37,852 nt of DNA from a bacterium (lineage in GTDB: Bacteria; Oederibacteriota; Muellerivitia; Muellerivitales; Muellerivitaceae). The translations under genes were made by a program, and so were the position numbers. The notes under the pieces are model-generated. The model was not told the DNA's origin and ran no database searches. It saw only the letters and a program-made list of their open reading frames with translations. Shown piece after piece: positions 32,077-37,852 of the stretch (positions are counted from its first letter, which is position 1; each line of letters opens with the position of its first letter). The stretch covers positions 1 through 37,852 of the forward strand of contig DASZRK010000039.1 of NCBI GenBank assembly GCA_035549195.1. Direction: 5' to 3'.

Positions 32077-32637
32077 TTAGCTGAAATCTAATGGCAATGG
32101 TCTTTTCCGATCGACGCCGATAATCTTTGTTCCATTTATATCCTTGGTATAGAACTTTTCCAAGTGCCCATGAAGCCAATATTTGGGCTTGTGTCTTTGG
32201 ATATAAAGGTCAAAAGCCTCGAAGCCTTTATGGACCCTGTCTTCATTGGGGGCGGCGCAAGGGGGCGGGGCGTGGGAAACCATGACGTCCACCGGCCCCA
32301 TCTTATTGACCGCTTTCAGCATTTCCTTTTCAGTCAAATGATTCGGTTCGTCCTTATACTTCGGCGCGCCTTTTAAAAAGCCGAACCTTATTCCCTTGAA
32401 TTCCACGATTTTCCCGTGATGGTCATCCAGACCGGGTATTTCCTTTGGGTCGTGGTTACCTAGTACTCCTAAAACCTTCACTTGTTTGGACATCAGCAGG
32501 ATGTAATCGATGGTATTGACCGATATATCCCCCAGGGTCAGGACAAGGTCGAATTGTTCTGGTTTGATCTCCGGCATGGAAAATTCATCGGGGGAGTGAA
32601 TGTCCGCTATGACAAAGGCTTTTATCATTTGTGCCAA
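32077..32637 (-). CDS. Calcineurin-like metallophosphoesterase
   Basis: 186 residues. The metal ligands of the superfamily are visible: Asp12 and His14 (ADIHS), Asp37 (LTLGDIS), Asn61 and His62 (GNHD), a later His in SHAPPP, and the final HGHLEKF (GH present, but the usual second His is Glu). The small size fits the YfcE/MJ0936 type of phosphodiesterase; the substrate is unknown. TTG 32637 has GAGGA upstream (complement of 32644-32648) and 6-bp spacing; ATG 32628 is an alternative. GC is moderate to low. It lies between the HEPN gene and the helical gene (11-bp gap) on the same strand. Confidence 0.88.
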   Translation of the reverse strand: MAQMIKAFVIADIHSPDEFSMPEIKPEQFDLVLTLGDISVNTIDYILLMSKQVKVLGVLGNHDPKEIPGLDDHHGKIVEFKGIRFGFLKGAPKYKDEPNHLTEKEMLKAVNKMGPVDVMVSHAPPPCAAPNEDRVHKGFEAFDLYIQRHKPKYWLHGHLEKFYTKDINGTKIIGVDRKRPLPLDFS

Positions 32638-32648
32638 ACCAAGTCCTC

Positions 32649-33317
32649 TTATTTATCTATCCGGCCAAAACGGTAATCGATGGAATGGTGCAAACCTTTT
32701 TCTTCGTCTGTTTCTTGATCACTCTCCATCTTCTTCACTGCATTTGACCTTTTGATCGGTTTTTCGATATGGCTGACCATTTCCTTGGCTTTTTCCTTGT
32801 CGTATTTCTTCACCAAAAGCCCCGCCTCAATCAGATTTCTTGAACATCTCCAGGATTTGCTATTCCTGGATGATTCCATCAATTCGTCACAGAGCTTAAT
32901 AATAAAATTCTTGGGGCCATTGGATAAGGCGAAAACGAGGGAGAGGAAACCATCGCTTCGGCGAACCGGATCCGGTTCAGAGTTCATCAGAGTCGAAAGG
33001 CGTTGGATCTGGTCATCCAATTCTTGCGTGGGGCCAAAGTCGGCGAGGACACTGAGGGGCCAGGCGGAGACGCTTACGATCCGGTTGGGTTCTTGTTGTT
33101 CATTGGCGGCGGCAAAAGAGGCTTTTAGGAGTTCGGTTCTCTTCCGCAGGTCATCCGTTTTTCTGGCGACGTGAGCGAGGGCCTGACACCGAAACCAAGG
33201 TTCAGTGATTGATTTGGCGAGTTCCAGGGCTTGAACGTATTTCCCTTCTTTTAGAAGGGAACATGTTTTATCCCGGTCGATTGTATGTTGAGGAGGCTTT
33301 AGGTTACCGAACGTCAC
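32649..33317 (-). CDS. Unrecognised helical repeat-like protein
   Basis: 222 residues, mostly helical, with alternating helix pairs rich in Ala and Leu (YVQALELAKSITEPWFRCQALAHVARKT cited as residues 27-54; DGFLSLVFALS; RNLIEAGLLVKKYDKEKAKEMV). This resembles a short TPR or HEAT-like solenoid, so a protein-binding role is plausible. I do not recognise a named family. It starts at GTG 33317, inside the last codons of the radical SAM gene (14-bp overlap, different frame), suggesting coupling. The next gene is the phosphoesterase 11 bp downstream. GC is lower than in the radical SAM gene, so the 30618-33317 group may have been inserted behind it. Confidence 0.68.
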   Translation of the reverse strand: MTFGNLKPPQHTIDRDKTCSLLKEGKYVQALELAKSITEPWFRCQALAHVARKTDDLRKRTELLKASFAAANEQQEPNRIVSVSAWPLSVLADFGPTQELDDQIQRLSTLMNSEPDPVRRSDGFLSLVFALSNGPKNFIIKLCDELMESSRNSKSWRCSRNLIEAGLLVKKYDKEKAKEMVSHIEKPIKRSNAVKKMESDQETDEEKGLHHSIDYRFGRIDK

Positions 33318-34779
33318 GGCCGGTAAGAACGGCGGCGCCGCGCTTGGCGAGTTCCCAACCGCCCTTGATGTTCCACAGGGGGTCGTTCAGGCGGATCTTG
33401 GAGAGCAAGTACTTGGGGCGGAACAGGAGTTCCCGGTAGGCTTCCTGACGCATTTTGACCAGGTCCTCGCCCGTGAGGGCCTCGGTGCGCACCACCGGCT
33501 CGGGGGCTAGCGGGGAATAACGCGACCAATCCTTGTGCAGTAAATAACCCTTCTCCTCGTACCAGGGCCACATTTCGGTGTTCGGCCAGGGCGTGGAGAA
33601 GCAGATCTGGGTATAGAAGGGGTCGATGTCCTTGATGAAGTTAACGGTTTCGCGCCAGGTCTCGCGCGTCTCCCCGGGCAGGCCCAGGATGGTCATTCCA
33701 TAAAAGAGGATGCCCGCCTCCTTGCAGGCCATGGCACATTTGCGGATATCGTCCTTGGTCACGCCCTTGTTGATGTTCTCCAGGATGACTTCCGAGCCGC
33801 TCTCGATCCCCACCGCCAGTTCCTTACAGCCCGAATCGTGCATGAGCTTGAGCGATTGGACGTCGGTCAGGTTGGCGCGCGTGCAACAGACCCATTCCAT
33901 GTTCACTTCGTCCTTGATGAGCTGGGACGCCAGTTCGGCGGTCTGCTTGGAGTTCAAGGCCAACAGGTCGTCGAAGAACAGCACGTTCTTGGCGCCGAAG
34001 TTATCCCGGAGCCACTTGAGCTCCTCGGCCACGTGCTGGGTGGGCCGGGGCCGGTATTTCTCCAAGGCATAAGCGCAGAAGGTGCAGCCGAAGGGACAGC
34101 CGCGGGAGGTCTGGATCATCACGAAGTGGTCGTGGAAGACACCCGTGTGGTAGGGCTCGATGGAAGGGAGCAGGTCGTAGGCGGGGAAGGGGGCGTTGGC
34201 GACATCCATCAGGGAGAAGGGGGCGGTCTTTTGCTGGCCTTCCTTCTCGGTGAAATAGGAGAGCCCGGGCACGTTCTTGAACCAGGCGGTGGACTTGGGC
34301 GGCAGTTTGCCGTCCGGCGTCAACTGGCTTTGGAGCTCGCGGGCCAGGGCCGGGAGCAGGGCGTCCAGCTCGCCCATGAGGTAGAGGTCCACTTCGGGGC
34401 GGCGGGTGATGGTCTCCAGGAACCAGGGCACTTCGGAGATCATCTTGTTGCGGATGACGGTGACGCAGTCGGGGTTGGTGGACTTGGCGAGTTGGAGGAC
34501 CTTCAGGTCCTCTTCCTGGCAGTCGAAGGCCATGCGGGTCACGACCAGATGGGGTTCCCAGGAGCTCATCACCCGGGCCACATCCTCCAACTTAAGGTCG
34601 AAGCCGTTGGCGTCGATGACCTTCACGTCGTAGCCGGCCTGGCGGAGCGAGGCGGCGCCTTGGAGGATGGAGAGCGGGGGATAGACGGAACCCACATCCC
34701 GGTGTTCGTAGCGCTCTTCGCGCACGACGGGGAGGTTTTTGACCCTGGGAGGATTGACCAGCAGGACTTTTAGTTTCAT
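33304..34779 (-). CDS. B12-binding radical SAM protein
   Basis: 491 residues. The N-terminal B12-binding domain (residues 1-150) starts MKLKVLLVNPPRV and has YPPLSILQGAASLRQAGYDV. The radical SAM domain has the standard CxxxCxxC at Cys228, Cys232 and Cys235 (TSRGCPFGCTFC), then FFDDLLALNSKQ and the GIESGSE loop. Members of this family do methylations or ring rearrangements in lipid or natural-product pathways; the substrate here is unknown. It lies on the same strand as a second B12 radical SAM gene and an SDR gene, pointing to a small modification cluster. An inverted-repeat element lies between it and the membrane-anchored gene upstream. Confidence 0.93.
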   Translation of the reverse strand: MKLKVLLVNPPRVKNLPVVREERYEHRDVGSVYPPLSILQGAASLRQAGYDVKVIDANGFDLKLEDVARVMSSWEPHLVVTRMAFDCQEEDLKVLQLAKSTNPDCVTVIRNKMISEVPWFLETITRRPEVDLYLMGELDALLPALARELQSQLTPDGKLPPKSTAWFKNVPGLSYFTEKEGQQKTAPFSLMDVANAPFPAYDLLPSIEPYHTGVFHDHFVMIQTSRGCPFGCTFCAYALEKYRPRPTQHVAEELKWLRDNFGAKNVLFFDDLLALNSKQTAELASQLIKDEVNMEWVCCTRANLTDVQSLKLMHDSGCKELAVGIESGSEVILENINKGVTKDDIRKCAMACKEAGILFYGMTILGLPGETRETWRETVNFIKDIDPFYTQICFSTPWPNTEMWPWYEEKGYLLHKDWSRYSPLAPEPVVRTEALTGEDLVKMRQEAYRELLFRPKYLLSKIRLNDPLWNIKGGWELAKRGAAVLTGRDVR

Positions 34780-34790
34780 GACACCCCAAT

Positions 34791-34891
34791 TTAACCACAG
34801 AGAGCGCAGAGTTCACAGAGAGGGTAAGGCCGAATGGCCGTTAAAAACAGCCCTTGTGGCTTTTCTCCGTGTTCTCGGTGCCCTCGGTGGT
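34791..34891. repeat. Inverted-repeat element, 9-nt unit family (ACAGAG type)
   Basis: The left arm at 34791-34824 is TTAACC then ACAGAG, GCAGAG and ACAGAG cores every 9 nt. The right arm at 34864-34891 has ACCGAG, ACCGAG and ACGGAG cores in the complement, so the arms have drifted. It begins 11 bp upstream of the radical SAM start and ends 10 bp beyond the stop of the preceding gene. Confidence 0.72.
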
Positions 34892-34901
34892 GCAAAAAGC
34901 C

Positions 34902-35579
34902 TTAAGAACCGGTTTCCAGCCGGTATTTGGCGAAGGCCGTCTGGGCCGGGTCGTTGGACGCGTCCCGCAGGTCCTGCCACTTCTGTTCCTTGCCCGAATA
35001 ATCCAGGATCCGAAGGACCATCTCGGTGGTGTTGTCGTCGAAATGCCATTCCTTCAGGGTCACGTTGTTGCCCAGGTTCTCGGCGGATCCCGTGTTGGCC
35101 TTCCTCCAGCGGCGGTATTGGTGGGCCCAGTCGGTGATGGGCACCTTCTGCCCCTTCTCGGCCTCCCACATGGTGGAGATGAAATAGAGCTTGTGGTTGG
35201 GCAGATAGAAGATCAGGTCCTGGGTCGAGGGAGCGCCGTCCCCGGCGGGCTGGGTCAGGGTCACGATGCGGAACTGTTCGTCATTGTTGAAGGGCCGCAG
35301 TTTCTTGCGGGCCTCGGGGAACTTTTGCAGGACCGCGTCCATGTCCGCGCCCAAGGCCAGGTCGCCCGATTGGCGGGGCAGGGGGATCTTGGGGCCGGCA
35401 AAAATGCTGTTGAAGACCCCGGCGCTCCAGAGGGCGGCCAGGATGATGAGGACGAAGAGGAAGCTGACGATCTTCATCTTCAACCCGTCCCCCGCGTTGG
35501 GGGAGTGGGCTTCGGGCTTCACGGCATCGGTTCTCTCGGGGGACTTAGCGGCTGACGGCAGTTTGCGGCGTGTTGGCAT
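34902..35579 (-). CDS. Membrane-anchored uncharacterised protein
   Basis: 225 residues from the ATG at 35579 (no strong ribosome site; ATG 35477 just before the membrane segment is an alternative). A basic, Pro-rich N-terminus is followed by one membrane helix (IVSFLFVLIILAALWSAGVF), so the remaining 160 residues face the periplasm. They contain LALGADMDAVLQKFPEARKKLRPF, cited at about 72-95, and strands like DLIFYLPNHKLYFIST. I do not recognise the family. Its start overlaps the end of the radical SAM gene upstream by 35 bp in another frame, which suggests coupling and a role in the same pathway. Confidence 0.72.
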   Translation of the reverse strand: MPTRRKLPSAAKSPERTDAVKPEAHSPNAGDGLKMKIVSFLFVLIILAALWSAGVFNSIFAGPKIPLPRQSGDLALGADMDAVLQKFPEARKKLRPFNNDEQFRIVTLTQPAGDGAPSTQDLIFYLPNHKLYFISTMWEAEKGQKVPITDWAHQYRRWRKANTGSAENLGNNVTLKEWHFDDNTTEMVLRILDYSGKEQKWQDLRDASNDPAQTAFAKYRLETGS

Positions 35580-37080
35580 TGTTCGCGCTCTCGGGGATAG
35601 GTTCCTGATAGTCCTGCACATGGCCCAACAGCGACCTTAAACCCCGCCAGAGGAGGTCCAGCTCCCGGAAGTGGCGGATGGTGATCAACTGCCGGAACAT
35701 GAAGGTCGGGTTCTTCATCAAACTCCAGGTCTTGCGGGTCCAGGGCGCCGGGTTGACGTTGGTCCGCAGGATCGGATGGCTCATATCGTAACGCTCGTAG
35801 TCTTCCTTGCCGATCAAAAGCCAGTTCTTGTTCACGGCCTCGCGCCAGAGGGGCGAGCCGGGGTAGGCGATGACCACCGAGGCCTGCATGCAGTCGCCGA
35901 AGCGCACCTTATAGTTCAGCAGTTCCTTGGTGACGTTGTAGGTCTTGGTCATGTCCTCCTCGGTCTCCCAGGGATAGCCGAACATGGTGGTGAGGAGCAC
36001 CACCAGCCCCCGGTCCTTGGCCATCTTGACCCCGTTGGAGATCAGGTCCACCGTCTCGCACTTGGCCAGGTGCTTGATGGAGTAGTCGGAGCCCGATTCG
36101 AGGCCGATCTTCAGCAGGCGCCAGCCGCACTTCACCAGCAGGTCCACCACCTCTTCGTTCAGGGTGTCGGCGCGGCAGTTGGAGGAGAACTGGAAGCGTC
36201 CCAACAGATTGCGGGACTTCAGTTCTTTATAGAACTCCTTGAGCCATTCGATGTTGTAGATGGGGCCGGATTCGTTGTCGTCGAAGAATTCCCAGACCCC
36301 GTGCTTCTCGATGCATTCCTGCATCTCGGCCGCCACGTTGGCGGGGGAGCGCAGGCGGGCGGTCTTGCCCCAGAGGGCGTGCTGCCAGATGCAGAAGGTG
36401 CAGACCCCCACGCTGTTGGGGGAGGCGTCGGAGGCGCCGCAGCCGCGGCCGGTGAGGATATAGGCGGTGGGGCGCAGCAGGTAGGCCTCGCCGTAGTCGA
36501 GGAAGCGGGTCAGCTCCCGGTCGATGAAGGGGAGGGAGTCGAGGGCTTCGGTGAGCTTGTGGGGGCCGGTGGTGGCGGCCTTTCCGGCCTCGTCGCGGTA
36601 CCAGACGCCGGGGCCCAGGGGCTCCTTGCCGGCCAGGAATTGGACGATATTGCGGCCCACGATGTCGTAGTCGCCGCCGGTGATGACATAGTCGACCTTG
36701 GAGTTGACGATGGACTCCTCGGGGAAGTAGGACACATGGTCGCCCATGAGGACCATCTTGCAGTTGGGGTAGCGGTTCTTGAGCTCGGCGATGTAGGACC
36801 AGTGGCGCTTGACCACCGGGGCCTTGGTCTCCAGGAAGATGACCTCGGGGCCGAAGGCGTCCAGGTGGCCGTCGAATTCCTCGTCCGACATGCGGCGGTT
36901 GATCCCGTCCAGCCACAGCACATCATGGCCCAGCACCTTCAGGTTGGTGGCCAGGTGCCCCGGGACCAGGGGGAAGATGCGCACTTCGAGCGACTTGGAG
37001 AACTTCAGGTGGCGGTTCTGGGTCAGCAGGGGGAATTCCCCGTCCTTACGGAAGGGGGGATAAAGGATGGCGGCTTTCAT
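35545..37080 (-). CDS. B12-binding radical SAM protein with expanded cluster motif
   Basis: 511 residues. The N-terminal domain (1-150) begins MKAAILYPPFRKDGEFP and has the B12-binding-like LATNLKVLGHDVLWLDG. The iron-sulfur motif is unusual: Cys214 (TGRGCGASD), then 12 residues, then Cys227 and Cys230 (GVCTFC). That is C-x12-C-x2-C instead of C-x3-C-x2-C, so a loop of about nine residues is inserted. The rest of the barrel is normal (FFDDNESGPIYN, KIGLESGSDYS, TTMFGYPWETEEDM). Three cysteines remain for a cluster, so activity is likely. Start ATG 37080 has CGAGG upstream, and a promoter-like sequence lies at 37109-37135. Confidence 0.9.
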   Translation of the reverse strand: MKAAILYPPFRKDGEFPLLTQNRHLKFSKSLEVRIFPLVPGHLATNLKVLGHDVLWLDGINRRMSDEEFDGHLDAFGPEVIFLETKAPVVKRHWSYIAELKNRYPNCKMVLMGDHVSYFPEESIVNSKVDYVITGGDYDIVGRNIVQFLAGKEPLGPGVWYRDEAGKAATTGPHKLTEALDSLPFIDRELTRFLDYGEAYLLRPTAYILTGRGCGASDASPNSVGVCTFCIWQHALWGKTARLRSPANVAAEMQECIEKHGVWEFFDDNESGPIYNIEWLKEFYKELKSRNLLGRFQFSSNCRADTLNEEVVDLLVKCGWRLLKIGLESGSDYSIKHLAKCETVDLISNGVKMAKDRGLVVLLTTMFGYPWETEEDMTKTYNVTKELLNYKVRFGDCMQASVVIAYPGSPLWREAVNKNWLLIGKEDYERYDMSHPILRTNVNPAPWTRKTWSLMKNPTFMFRQLITIRHFRELDLLWRGLRSLLGHVQDYQEPIPESANNANTPQTAVSR

Positions 37081-37108
37081 GAAAACCTCGTTGGCAAGAT
37101 GTCCTTAA

Positions 37109-37135
37109 AGTATAGAACGCGATGGGAGAAGGCAA
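37109..37135 (-). promoter_or_regulatory. Candidate sigma-70 promoter for the radical SAM gene
   Basis: On the minus strand, TTGCCT (37135-37130) and TATACT (37114-37109, one mismatch to TATAAT) are 15 bp apart. It lies in the 66-bp gap between the SDR stop and the radical SAM start. The spacer is one to two bases short of ideal. Confidence 0.45.
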
Positions 37136-37146
37136 CCTTAAGCGGG

Positions 37147-37852
37147 TTAAATTCTACCCCGATAATAGGTGATGGTGTGGCCCAAGCCCTCTTTTAATGA
37201 GACGCGCGGCTCCCATTTCAGGACCCTTTTAGCCTTGGAAATATCGGGCTTGCGCTTGATGGGGTCATCCTGGGGCAGGGGTTTCTTCACGATCTTGGCC
37301 CCCGGTTTACCGCACAACTCTTTCACGGTCTGGGCGAACTTCAGGATGGTGGTCTCCTGGGGGTTGCCCAGGTTGAACACGTCCCCCTCGGTATGGGGGG
37401 CGGACATGGCCAGCCAGATGCCCCGCACCAGGTCGGACACGTAGCAGAAGCTACGGGTCTGCTTGCCGTCGCCGTAGATGGTGAGCGGCTGGCCGTGCAG
37501 GGCCTGGGTGATGAGGTTGGACACGACCCGGCCATCGGTCTCGTTGAGGCGGGGGCCATAGGTGTTGAAGATGCGGATGAGGCGGGCGTTCACCCGGTGC
37601 TTGTGGACATACTCGTAGACCAGGGCCTCGCCGAGCCGCTTGGATTCGTCATAGCAGGAGCGGGGGCCGAAGGAGTTCACGTTGCCCCAGTAGCTTTCCA
37701 CCTGGGGATGGACGGCGGGATTGCCATAGACCTCGGAGGTGGAGGCGAAGAGGAAATGGGCGCCGGTCTTCTTGCAGTATTCCAATAGGCGGTAGGTGCC
37801 CAGCGAGTTGGTCAGGATGGTCTCGATGGAATTCTTCATATAACCCACGGGC
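37147..37852 (-). CDS. NAD-dependent epimerase/dehydratase, UDP-glucuronate decarboxylase-like (5' partial)
   Basis: The frame continues off the right edge; 234 C-terminal residues are visible. The GTG at 37848 is internal, because the typical PVGYMKNSIETI segment of this family runs through it. The catalytic Tyr-x3-Lys is in CYDESKR, and the family's ASTSEVYG with downstream RIFNTYGPR, GDGKQTRSFCYVSDLV and GNPQETTI are all present. The pattern matches extended SDRs that convert UDP-glucuronate to UDP-xylose (UXS) or related sugars, in the cytoplasm. The N-terminal NAD-binding loop is outside the window. It lies next to the radical SAM genes on the same strand and could supply a sugar nucleotide for a modified glycan. 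Confidence 0.9.
   Translation of the reverse strand, partial: PVGYMKNSIETILTNSLGTYRLLEYCKKTGAHFLFASTSEVYGNPAVHPQVESYWGNVNSFGPRSCYDESKRLGEALVYEYVHKHRVNARLIRIFNTYGPRLNETDGRVVSNLITQALHGQPLTIYGDGKQTRSFCYVSDLVRGIWLAMSAPHTEGDVFNLGNPQETTILKFAQTVKELCGKPGAKIVKKPLPQDDPIKRKPDISKAKRVLKWEPRVSLKEGLGHTITYYRGRI

Noticed and set aside
30388-32082. Integron attC sites around the HEPN gene
   Set aside because: GCTAACAA and GTTAGC look like attC ends, but neither site has a matching partner and stem within 60-140 bp, and no integrase is present.
35671-37197. 508-codon plus-strand ORF opposite the radical SAM gene
   Set aside because: Val/Gly/Ala/His-rich shadow of a gene with radical SAM and B12 features.

Overview
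The window comes from a high-GC chromosome of a diderm bacterium. Outer-membrane-type proteins, a lipoprotein and diaminopimelate and branched-chain amino acid biosynthesis genes support this. Third codon positions are strongly G/C, which is why many long antisense ORFs are open. Long Thr-Pro linkers joined to DUF11-like and FlgD-like Ig modules recall uncultured candidate phyla of the FCPU426/Firestonebacteria/Goldbacteria kind. That placement is from memory and weak. I see no rRNA, tRNA, CRISPR array or intact transposase.

Layout, left half. 1-3702: two secreted Thr-Pro-linker proteins, the first cut by the window edge. 3712-9204: an isochorismatase-like hydrolase, a LacI regulator with a nearby palindrome, a DUF4912 protein, a GH57 branching enzyme and a degenerate ROK protein. 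These look like glycogen or carbohydrate-storage functions. 9258-10866: a small, probably highly expressed Lys/Ala-rich secreted protein and an outer-membrane barrel protein, each with a clear terminator. 10867-13680 (minus): ilvD and a dapF homologue in which both catalytic cysteines are serine. 13828-14487: a low-GC orphan membrane protein.

Middle. 14480-23170 (minus) is a surface-glycan or lipid-linked sugar cluster. It holds a GT4 transferase, a flippase-like membrane protein, a GT2 transferase, a YfhO-family GT-C-like membrane protein, and a second YfhO fused to a complete FkbM methyltransferase. 23282-25823 carries small housekeeping or unknown genes. 25919-28705 is an ECF42-type sigma factor locus with two DGPF/YCII proteins and a DoxX-like protein. 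Two promoter-like sites share TGTC-N19-CGTCGT and lie at the same distance from their start codons. A pirin follows.

Right part. 30256-33317 is AT-rich and probably acquired. It has a 3' remnant of a second pirin gene, an Apea-like HEPN protein, a calcineurin-like phosphoesterase and an unrecognised helical protein. 33304-37852 (minus) returns to high GC with two B12-binding radical SAM proteins, a membrane-anchored unknown protein and the C-terminal part of a UDP-sugar SDR.

Between genes lie several inverted-repeat elements. Their arms are three-unit tandem repeats with an 8, 9 or 10 nt period. They are the most repeated feature of the window that genes do not explain.
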